Shown: positions 26,101 through 29,222, numbered from the stretch's first letter. The stretch is DNA of 29,222 nucleotides from Coptodactyla brooksi (GCA_033557675.1 JAWQRM010000137.1:1-29222); one strand, 5' to 3'. The notes: generated from the letters alone by a model not told the origin. Numbers and translations: made by a program.

Positions 26101-27709
26101 TCATAAATCTTAACTGCCATTGTTCCGGCCTTAAACGAAAACTATTCAGATGACGTTATTCGGTATGCAGGTGCCATTGCTTGAATTATATTAGCGATTG
26201 AGTTTGCTATATGAACTTTTAGTGTTCCAATAACAACTAAGAAATAAACACACAACCCTGAAGGGTGCCACCATGCTGTTTTATAGAAAACTACAGATAC
26301 TTTTATTAAGCAACATCAGTGATAATAGCCAAAACGATCTTCATGAGAACGAGTCGTTCTCACTATCTTCTAATTTCGATCTCTTTATGATAACCAAACA
26401 CAAGGCTGAATTCACAGGAAACAATAAAAAATATTAAACTTCTTTGAACTTGAATACAAATGATATGGTGATATTTAAATTTGTTTACAGTTTTCCATGA
26501 TACGTATACTGATAATAATATAATACTGAATAACTAATAATAAATTCAACATTCTGTATCTAGGAAACAAAATCTTTCCGTGCTTATGTTTACGTAGATT
26601 TTTTGTTTAGAATTGCTTCTAGTATAATATGTTACACTTATATGTTACACCGGTTGAAAAAAGTGAAACACCCTGTAGTGTAGAGTACATCTACAAAAGT
26701 TTATTTACGAACAAAATAAACTATATATGCAATTTAGAATCATGCATAATTGAATTACATATCAAATTTTATCATTTTATCAATTTATCATTTATAAAAG
26801 ATATAAAGGAAAGTATTTTAAATACAGTCATTTGATAATGAACAACATTCACGTGACAAAAAAACAATATAGAAATATACGTATATTATTTTCTAATTAC
26901 TTCAAGGAAGTAATATTTGAATATACAATGTATGAAGCAAAAGTGGTTGATTATAATGTGTTCTCGATTCTCTTGTAGATATGAAATATAAATATATATT
27001 TTATATTATATATAACTGTGATATAAAATTTAAAGCATAATAGCTTATAATATCCAGCAAAGAGTTAAAGCAATTACTAAAAAAAGAATAAGTACACATC
27101 AATACGCAGTAAACCGCTCTTGTACAAAATATAAAATTAATTTTGTCCAACAGTTTGGCAAAGAAATTAATATTAAGGTTGACTCATTCTCTACATCGGG
27201 CAAATTTACACAATTCCTTAATTTATTTGCACTGGCTAACTAAAAGCTGCTCTAGTTGCTTGTCACACCATCAAAAAAACTTACATTAATTATTAATCGA
27301 AAAATCCGTGTTACACAATCCATGAGAAAAAAAAGTTAATGAATGCATGAAAGGTTATTCGACGTTTGTATCATAGAAAAAGTAAAATATGAACTAAATG
27401 AACTAACCGCCTGTCGATATTTACCTTTTTCGCCTGTTGTTACTATAGCTGGAGCACTCGGGGGCCCTCTGCCTATATTGTTGACTGCTATCACATACAT
27501 TTCATATTCGGTGTACGGGCTTAGATTTCTGACGGCGTAATACATTGTGATAATTCCCGAGATCTCGCTGTACGCCTGGTTGGCGTATTTAGGCTTAAAT
27601 TGTATCACATAGTATTGGAGGTCTTCAGGCCCATTGTACGACCAAGTTAGCCGCACGGATGTTGCAGTAATTTCCGATACCTTCACGTTCGTGGGTGGTC
27701 CCGGTAATG
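942..27709 (-). CDS. Lar: Lar receptor protein tyrosine phosphatase, internal part (10 exons)
   Basis: Type IIa receptor tyrosine phosphatase, a cell-surface protein that in flies guides axons and organises synapses by binding heparan sulfate proteoglycans and signalling through cytoplasmic phosphatase domains. The coding sequence joins, in transcript order on the minus strand: 27709-27425, 24929-24829, 24771-24579, 22242-21955, 17127-16831, 8308-8169, 5726-5524, 5465-5332, 5040-4522, 2198-942 (3417 nt). Each border is AG..GT and phase is continuous (intron phases 1,0,1,1,1,0,2,1,1, then 1 at the left donor). The product has nine FN3 repeats, a membrane-proximal domain, one TM helix and a basic juxtamembrane start, which is the Lar/PTPRF/PTPRS/PTPRD order. 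Diagnostic stretches shared with Drosophila Lar include RSQRGEGATTPPIPVRTKQY and RRLNFQTPGMISHPPI. The Ig-domain exons (5') and the D1/D2 phosphatase exons (3') lie outside the window. Identity is very secure; the splice sites are read by eye. Confidence 0.95.
2199..2989 (-). other. Lar intron, part without recognised gene
   Basis: The 3' part of the 2323-nt intron between the exons at 4522-5040 and 942-2198. It holds a long perfect palindrome (2471-2533) and a partial copy of the palindrome centre (GATTACTAAGTAAT) near 2568-2582. Nothing else was recognised. Confidence 0.7.
2471..2533. repeat. Perfect palindrome, 31-bp arms, 1-nt spacer
   Basis: The left arm 2471-2501 is the exact reverse complement of 2503-2533, with a single base (2502) between them. 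The centre reads AGATTACTAAGTAATCT. A perfect stem of this length around a 1-nt loop is not expected from an old MITE and suggests a recent fold-back or template-switch event. Confidence 0.95.
2990..4303 (-). mobile_element. Degenerate mariner-like element with terminal repeats
   Basis: About 1.3 kb, the usual mariner length. The termini match as inverted repeats: the left end from 2992 reads CTCCCTCTGTCTGG, and the right end, reverse-complemented from 4301, reads CTCCCTTTGTCCG; similarity continues for about 45 bp to AATTGATTGTTGT on each side. TA flanks the right end; the left TA appears mutated to TG. Minus-strand translation in broken frames gives an N-terminal HTH segment (about 3960-4160: FKFCVKNEIKHSTRLELL), the first catalytic region ITGNETCVY (about 3736-3800, with D replaced by N), NNSWQLY-stop-DNASAHNS (about 3480-3540) and a C-terminal DYFKGDKINID (about 3245-3400). 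Frameshifts, stops and loss of the PPYSPDL region show it is dead. Confidence 0.85.
4522..5040 (-). CDS. Lar: Lar exon: end of FN3-6, FN3-7, start of FN3-8
   Basis: A 519-nt exon with acceptor AG at 5042-5041 (ttgtttcag) and donor GT at 4521-4520 (GTAG|GTCAGT), phase 1. It completes FN3-6 with ELERGVEYEFRVAGLNHIGI. FN3-7 spans GPPSNISYRFQTPDVVCITW (sequon NIS, core tryptophan), then DPPTREHRNGRI, a sequon NVT, and the tyrosine corner FTNLEENTEYVFHIKAHTNQ. It ends within FN3-8 at RAPMSVRAVATSDSSVEVWW and EPVPSRGKVVG. Unlike FN3-1 to FN3-4, the domain borders here do not coincide with introns, as if introns had been lost or moved. Confidence 0.94.
5214..5256. repeat. CT-rich tract plus (AT)n microsatellite
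   Basis: A CTCTCCCTCTCTCTTT tract passes into about ten AT units within the 291-nt Lar intron 5041-5331. Confidence 0.85.
5332..5465 (-). CDS. Lar: Lar exon encoding the core of FN3 repeat 6
   Basis: A 134-nt exon with no ATG, found by extending the splice chain. The acceptor AG is at 5467-5466 (tttttgcag) and the donor GT at 5331-5330 (AAAAG|GTACAA), phase 1. It encodes VIEREPTVTIELDWSRP, then QTYGELQGYRLRYGVKDQ and TLKEVPLK. The core tryptophan is in LDW. The match to Lar (REP-VSIELEWERP-QTYGELRGYRLRWGVKDQ in fly) makes the call secure despite the small size. It is separated from the previous exon by only 58 nt. Confidence 0.92.
5524..5726 (-). CDS. Lar: Lar exon: second half of FN3 repeat 5, start of FN3-6
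   Basis: A 203-nt exon with acceptor AG at 5728-5727 (ttttag) and donor GT at 5523-5522 (CTAAA|GTAATT), phase 2. It starts GKNLLNEPMRYDVLGDTI, has a sequon in LNISGL and the tyrosine corner in LQPDTKYSVQVAALTRKGDG. It then crosses into FN3-6 at GGVPNRPGLTLK. The first in-frame methionine is internal to the exon and is not a translation start. The intron that follows is 58 nt. Confidence 0.92.
5727..6055 (-). other. Lar intron, part without recognised gene
   Basis: Start of the 2442-nt intron 5727-8168 (3' end in transcript sense). AT-rich; nothing recognised before the mariner relic begins at 6056. Confidence 0.6.
6056..6660 (-). mobile_element. Degenerate mariner-like element, internally deleted
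   Basis: Minus-strand translation in broken frames gives an HTH segment REIEASLGISMRN (about 6500-6540), a first catalytic block SDESWIY (about 6410-6440) and a C-terminal block with SWFKHMQKCIDHH and YFEKQ (about 6120-6190). These occur in the order of a mariner transposase, but the central part with the second aspartate is missing. The left terminus is probably TACGAGGGTTGCTATTTATG at 6056-6076. I found no matching right terminus, so the element may be truncated near 6660. Confidence 0.7.
6561..6624. repeat. 22-bp tandem repeat, about 2.5 units
   Basis: Units at 6561-6582, 6583-6604 and a partial unit from 6605 share AAAGATG, and the first two share GCTGCTCCC. It lies in the N-terminal coding area of the mariner relic and is GC-richer than its surroundings. 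Confidence 0.85.
6670..7110 (-). mobile_element. Non-LTR retrotransposon reverse transcriptase fragment
   Basis: On the minus strand, 7000-7090 reads FPSELKIGKIALIFKE and further along SAKIFEQILKQIA. This corresponds to the segment of Jockey-type reverse transcriptases written as P..WK.A.I.PIFKKGD....NYRPIS.L....K..E. The frame is broken and only a small part of the domain is left. A 56-bp stretch is repeated in the same orientation (6690-6746 and 7026-7081), so the fragment looks like two overlapping pieces of the same element. Confidence 0.65.
6690..7081 (+). repeat. 56-bp direct repeat, copies at 6690 and 7026
   Basis: Both copies begin CCTATTTTTAG and contain ATGGAAAGTTTTCATTTT and end near AATAATTTT. 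They lie 336 bp apart and differ at a few sites. Both code for the same reverse-transcriptase motif on the minus strand. Confidence 0.85.
7111..8168 (-). other. Lar intron, part without recognised gene
   Basis: AT-rich intron. A probable transposon end lies at about 7120-7165 (minus strand TACAGGGTGATTCGCATAAG), a terminal type common among insect DNA elements, but I could not find its partner. A fold-back lies at 7570-7604. Otherwise nothing was recognised. Confidence 0.55.
7570..7604. repeat. Inverted repeat, 16-bp arms, 3-nt spacer
   Basis: Arm 7570-7585 (AATATTTATATCCATT) faces 7589-7604 with one mismatch. A related GAATATTTACATC lies just upstream near 7552. Confidence 0.8.
8169..8308 (-). 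CDS. Lar: Lar exon encoding the first half of FN3 repeat 5
   Basis: A 140-nt exon with acceptor AG at 8310-8309 (ttcaacag) and donor GT at 8168-8167 (GAAGAA|GTACTA), phase 0. It reads VPGDPQDVKVAPVNSTTIRV, with a sequon NST, the core tryptophan in TWKPPLAKDRNGIIHGYHVH, and ends QETKEE. The FN3 fold is completed by the next exon (5524-5726). The boundary matches the Lar family, where GK.xLNEP follows directly. Confidence 0.92.
8309..9353 (-). other. Lar long intron, part without recognised gene
   Basis: The 3' end of the 8522-nt intron 8309-16830. It contains a TAA microsatellite (8551-8569) and many A-rich stretches. No coding or transposon similarity was recognised. Confidence 0.6.
8551..8569. 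repeat. (TAA)6 microsatellite
   Basis: A perfect run of TAA units. Confidence 0.9.
9354..9627. repeat. Pair of tRNA-derived SINEs in inverted orientation
   Basis: Segments 9356-9424 and 9555-9624 are near-perfect inverted copies. Each joins a tRNA T-arm (B box GGTTCGAATCC in the plus copy, GGTTGGAATCC in the minus copy) to the tail TCTAAATTTTTCTCTTAGTT, then AAGTAATTAATTACTTAAA. The minus copy also keeps an A-box region TAGCTCAGTGGTAAAAGC about 45 nt upstream of the B box, as in a Pol III promoter. The plus copy has a diverged or truncated 5' part. The shared unique tail marks them as copies of one SINE family rather than tRNA genes. Confidence 0.8.
9398..9473 (-). other. tRNA-like head of the minus-strand SINE
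   Basis: A 76-nt segment of tRNA length with A box TAGCTCAGTGG and B box GGTTGGAATCC. The T stem is perfect (GCAGG/CCTGC, 7-nt loop). The acceptor stem pairs poorly and the anticodon arm lacks a clear 7-nt loop with U33, so I do not call a functional tRNA or an isotype. Confidence 0.7.
9628..10164 (-). other. Lar long intron, part without recognised gene
   Basis: AT-rich sequence between the SINE pair and the next transposon. Nothing was recognised. Confidence 0.55.
10165..10696 (+). mobile_element. Internally deleted Tc1/mariner-type element
   Basis: A short element with imperfect inverted termini: the left reads CAGAGTGCCACAAAAAATTA and the right, reverse-complemented, reads CAGGCTGTCGCAAAAAGGTA. 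Both are flanked by TA (10163-10164, 10697-10698). Plus-strand translation at about 10285-10440 gives an HTH-type N-terminal segment of a transposase, with KFEADGAVQNAHK, a stop, and LSGRPRTSTKAA. No DDE catalytic core remains. The 3' half holds a perfect palindrome (10487-10531). Confidence 0.7.
10487..10531. repeat. Perfect palindrome, 19-bp arms, 7-nt loop
   Basis: Arm 10487-10505 (CTTTCATTGGCTACTCATA) is the exact reverse complement of 10513-10531. The loop is GATGAAT. It lies inside the small transposon at 10165-10696. Confidence 0.95.
10830..11460 (-). mobile_element. Penelope-like element relic (GIY-YIG region and 3' part)
   Basis: Minus-strand translation near 11220-11270 gives LDKSAVAEHGLMER, then FYLRIQKSYQNTEATNFNKKE. 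This fits the C-terminal GIY-YIG endonuclease region of Penelope-like elements (..KSAVAEH....GH....). Nearer the left end, the minus strand reads GATGATGTCTTCCGTAGACG then AAACGAAACGTCTGGAATAA, the type of GAAACGTC.GG motif seen near the 3' end of such elements. Frames are broken and the reverse transcriptase domain is not recognisable. Confidence 0.6.
11461..12720 (-). other. Lar long intron, part without recognised gene
   Basis: AT-rich sequence. It may include remains of the neighbouring Penelope-like element, but I see no clear domain. Short ORFs on either strand have no recognisable motif. Confidence 0.5.
12721..12930 (+). other. Possible transposon coding remnant, family uncertain
   Basis: In one plus-strand frame, with a single stop, this stretch reads KALAKDIRKKDSY, EAIRFVRDNMLGVVSRVSKK, KLKETGN. 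It is less AT-rich than its surroundings and recalls the psq/HTH N-terminus of pogo-like transposases, where KLKETGNP follows the helix-turn-helix. The similarity is weak. It includes a hairpin at 12769-12800 (AAGGACTC..GAGTCCTT). It could equally be chance. Confidence 0.25.
12931..13939 (-). other. Lar long intron, part without recognised gene
   Basis: AT-rich intron with small hairpins, for example CTCTTCAG/CTGAAGAG near 13753-13775. Nothing else was recognised. Confidence 0.5.
13940..14400 (+). mobile_element. Tc1/mariner-superfamily transposase relic
   Basis: Plus-strand translation in shifting frames gives RMLFCEILTQ (about 14080-14110), FSDESSF (about 14155-14180) and FFCGVWIGVSCHFIIG (about 14290-14335). 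Together these match the block before the first catalytic aspartate, the DES/DEA motif itself, and the VNVWCGI.GD...GP.F block of arthropod DDE transposases. A stretch of the core between the motifs is scrambled and the second half of the domain is missing. No termini were recognised. Confidence 0.6.
14401..16830 (-). other. Lar long intron, 5' part without recognised gene
   Basis: About 2.4 kb, strikingly T-rich on the plus strand from 14400 to 15400, next to the donor of the FN3-4 exon at 16830. It has a GGTAGTTT mini-repeat (14731-14766). The T-rich part could be the antisense of a decayed A-rich retroelement, but I could not establish any domain. Confidence 0.5.
14731..14766. repeat. TTTGGTAG mini-repeat, four units
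   Basis: Three exact TTTGGTAG units, then one TTTTGGTAG unit with an extra T. Confidence 0.9.
16831..17127 (-). CDS. Lar: Lar exon encoding FN3 repeat 4
   Basis: A 297-nt symmetrical phase 1-1 exon with one whole FN3 domain. The acceptor AG is at 17129-17128, preceded by a good branch-like tgctaac, and the donor GT is at 16830-16829 (GATG|GTACGT). The product begins VPGAPPTNVTGEAVSPTSI and carries the core tryptophan in IRVSWEPPPAERSNG. Two overlapping sequons lie in LNNTSF, and the tyrosine corner is LKRWTEYRIWVLAGTSVGDG. This island is visibly more GC-rich than the flanking introns. It is followed by the longest intron in the window (8309-16830). Confidence 0.93.
17128..17999 (-). other. 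Lar intron, part without recognised gene
   Basis: The acceptor side of the 4827-nt intron 17128-21954. Very AT-rich, with a nested palindrome at 17541-17585. No coding potential was seen. Confidence 0.6.
17541..17585. repeat. Perfect palindrome, 21-bp arms, 3-nt spacer
   Basis: Arm 17541-17561 is the exact reverse complement of 17565-17585, with GTA between them. Part of the left arm is itself palindromic (ACTAATGACAT facing ATGTCATTAGT), so alternative hairpins can form. Confidence 0.95.
18000..19131 (-). mobile_element. Degenerate Ty1/copia retrotransposon (protease and RT fragments)
   Basis: On the minus strand, near 18930-18990, the reading WYMDNSVTIHITSSHDCF matches the copia aspartic protease region WYLDSGA..H with DSGA changed to DNSV. 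Near 18410-18530, SDGNPCLYYARTKELL is followed by ITLYVDDYALVS, the copia reverse transcriptase block with an intact YVDD box, then LGIGIQQQG (about 18330). Only about 400 bp separate the protease and RT fragments, so most of the integrase is deleted. Stops and frameshifts break the rest. No LTRs were recognised. Confidence 0.75.
18607..18637. repeat. Perfect palindrome, 15-bp arms, 1-nt spacer
   Basis: AAACTCAATCTACAA at 18607-18621 faces its exact reverse complement at 18623-18637. It sits in the copia relic where integrase sequence would be expected. Confidence 0.95.
19132..19389 (-). other. Lar intron between two retroelement relics
   Basis: No secure feature. It could hold more copia gag sequence upstream of the protease fragment, but frames are broken. 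Confidence 0.4.
19390..20460 (-). mobile_element. Non-LTR retrotransposon reverse transcriptase relic (Jockey-like)
   Basis: The minus strand gives, in domain order but with frameshifts: KSGDKNDI and NFRPICNIPTFTKILERIM (about 20160-20240); QHGFRKERNTKMATVDEIQE (about 20060-20110); FPKGLSLSSPLFIIFINDFF with LILVANDATLLHE (about 19800-19960); the thumb-like NSATFLGLKINNRLIWADHV (about 19650-19710); and WRQATATEMKKFEVLQNKA (about 19450-19510). The catalytic FADD box is changed to VAND, so it is inactive. It may extend upstream to about 20690 (AYDSFIKLFSYKL), where the linker before the RT lies in this class. The 3' tail was not recognised. Confidence 0.8.
20461..21954 (-). other. Lar intron, 5' part without secure feature
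   Basis: 20461-20690 may be the upstream linker of the non-LTR relic. From 20700 to the donor of the FN3-3 exon at 21954 I recognise nothing. Confidence 0.45.
21955..22242 (-). CDS. Lar: Lar exon encoding FN3 repeat 3
   Basis: A 288-nt symmetrical phase 1-1 exon holding a complete FN3 domain. The acceptor AG is at 22244-22243 (attcaag) and the donor GT at 21954-21953 (TATG|GTAAGA). It starts VPSQPSNLRASDIGETSV, has the core tryptophan in VTLQWSKPVHSGES, a likely N-glycosylation sequon NDT in YELYWNDTYA, the tyrosine corner in LYPNTLYYVWLAARSQRGEG, and ends PPIPVRTKQY. The last 20 residues are almost invariant in insect Lar proteins. In-frame translation runs on upstream of the acceptor without a stop, but that part (rich in I, V and L) is intron and has no FN3 character. 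Confidence 0.93.
22243..22919 (-). other. Lar intron, part without recognised gene
   Basis: Acceptor side of the 2336-nt intron 22243-24578. AT-rich, with one perfect fold-back at 22853-22880. No coding potential was recognised. Confidence 0.55.
22853..22880. repeat. Perfect palindrome, 13-bp arms, 2-nt spacer
   Basis: TAATCATCAATAA at 22853-22865 faces its exact reverse complement at 22868-22880. Confidence 0.9.
22920..23880 (-). mobile_element. Penelope-like element relic (reverse transcriptase part)
   Basis: The minus strand near 23590-23720 reads PLKSKIYFHYKDDSFITWLH, followed by SHLNRQPQVFDLR. This matches the Penelope RT block P..WFRYVDDTF..W.HG...L..FL.HLN..H..I.FT, with YVDD changed to YKDD. 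Past a frameshift come LKEVGGKLTYLEELAVVI (compare E..G.LPFLDVLV) and VHEACTLLDGRHSF (compare VYRKPTHTDRYLH). The left part (22960-23040), with LLTNKRPTLKTPSVKAT, may be the 3' end. No endonuclease domain was seen. A separate copy from that at 10830-11460. Confidence 0.75.
23881..24578 (-). other. Lar intron, 5' part without recognised gene
   Basis: AT-rich sequence between the Penelope-like relic and the donor of the FN3-2 second-half exon. Nothing was recognised. Confidence 0.55.
24579..24771 (-). CDS. Lar: Lar exon encoding the second half of FN3 repeat 2
   Basis: A 193-nt exon with acceptor AG at 24773-24772 (tttttag) and donor GT at 24578-24577 (CAACAAG|GTATAT). It enters in phase 0 with GYKVYYTEDPNLAMAQWK and leaves in phase 1 after VHVKTQQG. 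The tyrosine-corner motif reads DLTPHTIYTIRVQGFTSVGP. It pairs with the exon at 24829-24929 to make one FN3 domain, so together the two exons form a phase 1-1 unit like the single-exon FN3 modules beside them. The intron between the two halves is a 57-nt mini-intron. Confidence 0.92.
24829..24929 (-). CDS. Lar: Lar exon encoding the first half of FN3 repeat 2
   Basis: A 101-nt exon. The acceptor AG is at 24931-24930 (aatag) and the first two bases complete a phase-1 alanine codon, giving APGTAPRNVQVRPLSSSTM. The core tryptophan follows in VIQWDEPETPNGQV. The donor GT is at 24828-24827 (ATT|GTATTA), phase 0. An earlier GT exists in the valine codon, but only the chosen donor keeps the residue count of the Lar family across the junction (GQVIGYKVYY). 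The next exon is only 57 nt away. Confidence 0.9.
24930..25639 (-). other. Lar intron, part without recognised gene
   Basis: Acceptor side of the 2495-nt intron 24930-27424. Small ORFs show no motif. Confidence 0.5.
25640..26130 (-). mobile_element. Possible LTR-retrotransposon gag relic
   Basis: Minus-strand translation around 25820-25910 gives NIDDFIPQLHSLAHN, then VNEIIRDQVVV, resembling the gypsy-type gag segment ..(S/N)I..F...L..LA..C.......IRD..V.G. Upstream (about 25980) SQVATFLLIV could fit Q.A.LL..IG. The similarity is short and frames are partly broken. The plus strand is open across 25630-26079 (149 codons), but its product looks like antisense noise. Confidence 0.4.
26131..27424 (-). 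other. Lar intron, 5' part without recognised gene
   Basis: AT-rich intron. At 26640-26680 a likely DNA-transposon end is present (minus strand TACAGGGTGTTTCACTTTTT), but no partner or coding sequence was found. Confidence 0.5.
27425..27709 (-). CDS. Lar: Lar exon encoding FN3 repeat 1
   Basis: A 285-nt exon with the acceptor AG at 27711-27710 (ttccag) and the donor GT at 27424-27423 (AAAAAG|GTAAAT). Both flanking introns are phase 1, so the exon is a symmetrical module holding one whole FN3 domain. It starts ALPGPPTNVKVSEI, has the core tryptophan in VRLTWSYNGPEDLQYY, and the tyrosine-corner region in SPYTEYEMYVIAVNNIGRGP, and ends at VTTGEK. The block EISGIITMYY is strongly conserved with Drosophila Lar FN3-1. 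This is the first exon of the gene in the window; the preceding Ig-domain exon is beyond the right edge. Confidence 0.93.
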
Positions 27710-28156
27710 CTGGAATTTTGTGAAGATAGTTTTTTAATTATGTTGGACTACACTTTTTTGGTAATTTTAATATTTAAGTAGATAAGACTGTAACCATTTT
27801 TTCTTTACATTTTGGAAGGTTTTAAAAATTGGTAAACCAGAGGAACCTTATAGATTACATTTAAGGAGCTCTCAAGTAGTCTAGTGACACTTAATTGTGT
27901 AAAATATAAATAATTATCCTCAAAGGAGAAAAGAGAAACAGTGAATAGGCTATGGGAAGAAAGTAGAAAATGCTTACTAGTAAGCATTCAAAACCCAACA
28001 CGAAATATGATTTTTTTTTCAAAATAAAATTCATTACATAAATATAAATAAAAGTGGGAACAAGATTAGCACAGATAGTTAAAAGTAGTGAAAAAGCACA
28101 GTGCACAAATTCAAAATCGAAATAATTTAGGTACAATATATCAATACATGATATTT

Positions 28157-28202
<46 letters not shown>

Positions 28203-28600
28203 AAAATGGGCTTGTTTACGTACACCTAATTGCTCAACAAGCTCTCCCGGCAAAATTCACTAGATGACATCTTATAAATAAATAGATCAATGCATGTTAT
28301 GATTCATCCTTCGTTTCGCAAAGAAATTGTGCTTAAGCAGCATTATAAAGTATCTCTTTCAGGGATTCCCAAGAGAATGTTGGGTTGACAAATAAACTTG
28401 TTCGTTTTTTGCTTTGGTGCAAATTCACTTCGGTTTGCTTTGTTTTTCTCTAAAACTGTTGATTTCCCATATCCGTTTTGCCAATACCAGTTTATACTGT
28501 ATATTATGTAGTTTTCCAGCTGGAAAGAACAAAAGTGCACTGTATGCATATTTTGCTGTATCATTAAAAATGAACGACCTATAATAAAAGACGTAGTGTT
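27710..28600 (-). other. Partial Lar intron at the right side
   Basis: Intron upstream of the FN3-1 exon, with its acceptor ttccag at 27715-27710. It holds an AT microsatellite (28160-28199). A minus-strand ORF at 28343-28564 is open but has no recognised motif. Confidence 0.6.
28160..28199. repeat. (AT)20 microsatellite
   Basis: A pure TA/AT dinucleotide run. Confidence 0.95.
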
Positions 28601-28619
28601 AAACGATAGTTTAACACTA
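28594..28619. repeat. Inverted repeat, 11-bp arms, 4-nt loop
   Basis: TAGTGTTAAAC and GTTTAACACTA flank GATA. It sits at the 3' side of the transposase relic that follows. Confidence 0.85.
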
Positions 28620-29127
28620 GAAACGATGAAAAATAAACAAAATTTACAAGTTCAAAATGGTTTCCATCATGTTGAATACAACATGGTCATGGAACAATCT
28701 TCATATCGTAGAACAATTGAATTATTTGCATTACACAGCTTTCCGGGATTCTGGCGAATATTTTCAACAACTTGTTGAATTCGATTTATAAGATGTTAAC
28801 GACTTTCTGTAGTAAAGCCTATCAGAGAAACTCCAAATGATTTGCGGCATTAAAACTATTTGGTATGATAAAATGTCCAATTAAGTGTTCCCCAATGATG
28901 CCAGTCCATATATTTTCACTGAAGTGATGTTGCAATCTAGTTTCACAAATTTCATGCGAATGTTCTAGTGCCCATGTATGCAGACTATGGTAGCTTCGAG
29001 TAAACTGGGCCTCATCAGTCACAAAATGTGCTCCAAGAAATCTGAGTATCACGAATAACATTTTACAACCGGCGACAAAAGTTAAATCGGATAAGACAAA
29101 AGTTAAGAAATAAACAATCGTCTGCAT
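28610..29127 (-). mobile_element. Tc1/mariner-superfamily transposase relic, core deleted
   Basis: The minus strand at about 28822-29030 reads HFVTDEAQFTRSYHSLHTWA, then HHFSENIWTGIIGEHLIGHF and NAANHLEFL. This is the first catalytic DEA block and the VNVW.GI.GD.LIGP..LP..LNG..YL.FL block of an insect DDE transposase family. After about 28820 the sequence jumps to RIQQVVENIRQNPGKL (about 28740-28790) and CIQHDGNHFEL (about 28645-28680), the C-terminal end of the same family. The middle of the catalytic domain, with the second and third acidic residues, is missing. Confidence 0.75.
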
Positions 29128-29138
29128 GTAACAGGTAG

Positions 29139-29222
29139 GCTGAAAAGTTCGTAGGCTGACACATAGATGGCGCTACTAGTATTAAATCCATATGAGTTTT
29201 AGTTAGCCCTAGCCTTCAAAAG
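29139..29222 (+). mobile_element. Possible terminal part of a mariner-like element at the window edge
   Basis: Following a TA, the sequence GGCTGAAAAGTTCGTAGGCT, then GACACATAGATGGCGC, is less AT-rich than the flank and looks like the end of a mariner-type element. The rest is beyond the window, so I cannot confirm it by a second terminus or coding sequence. Confidence 0.35.

Noticed and set aside
27891..28253. Minus-strand ORF of 120 codons with a run of alternating I and Y
   Set aside because: It is the translated (AT)20 microsatellite with AT-rich flanks.
1..29222. CRISPR array, bacterial operon or other prokaryotic system
   Set aside because: Repeats are microsatellites, palindromes and transposon ends; the genes have spliceosomal introns and the window is eukaryotic.

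Overview
This AT-rich window looks like a piece of an insect nuclear genome. It has spliceosomal introns with GT..AG borders, AT microsatellites, and many decayed transposable elements of arthropod type (Tc1/mariner, Penelope-like, copia, non-LTR, a tRNA-derived SINE). I cannot name the species. The protein resembles Drosophila Lar closely enough to align along its length but is clearly not from Drosophila.

There is one recognisable host gene: an internal part of Lar, the LAR-type receptor protein tyrosine phosphatase, on the minus strand. It is transcribed from right to left. Ten coding exons run from 27709 down to 942 and total 3417 nt. They encode all nine fibronectin type III (FN3) repeats, the membrane-proximal extracellular domain, the single transmembrane helix and the start of the cytoplasmic juxtamembrane segment. 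Every junction has GT/AG borders, and codon phase is kept across all nine internal introns. The signal peptide and Ig-domain exons must lie beyond the right edge of the window. The two phosphatase-domain exons must lie beyond the left edge. No promoter, start codon or stop codon of the gene is in the window.

Exons from 5' to 3' (minus strand): 27425-27709 (FN3-1); 24829-24929 plus 24579-24771 (FN3-2); 21955-22242 (FN3-3); 16831-17127 (FN3-4); 8169-8308 plus 5524-5726 (FN3-5, with the start of FN3-6); 5332-5465 and 4522-5040 (FN3-6, FN3-7, start of FN3-8); 942-2198 (rest of FN3-8, FN3-9, membrane-proximal domain, TM, juxtamembrane).

Most of the remaining sequence is intron, from 57-58 nt to about 8.5 kb. 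The introns are a graveyard of transposons, all broken: a mariner with terminal repeats (2990-4303), a second mariner (6056-6660), two non-LTR reverse transcriptase relics (6670-7110, 19390-20460), an inverted SINE pair (9354-9627), an internally deleted Tc1/mariner-type element (10165-10696), two Penelope-like relics (10830-11460, 22920-23880), a Tc1/mariner relic (13940-14400), a copia relic (18000-19131), a possible LTR-element gag relic (25640-26130) and a transposase relic at the right edge. Several perfect palindromes with very short spacers are scattered through the introns. I found no convincing undescribed biological system. The most unusual signals are those palindromes, the mariner with plant-like CTCCCT termini and a subterminal duplication, and the strand bias of the relics.
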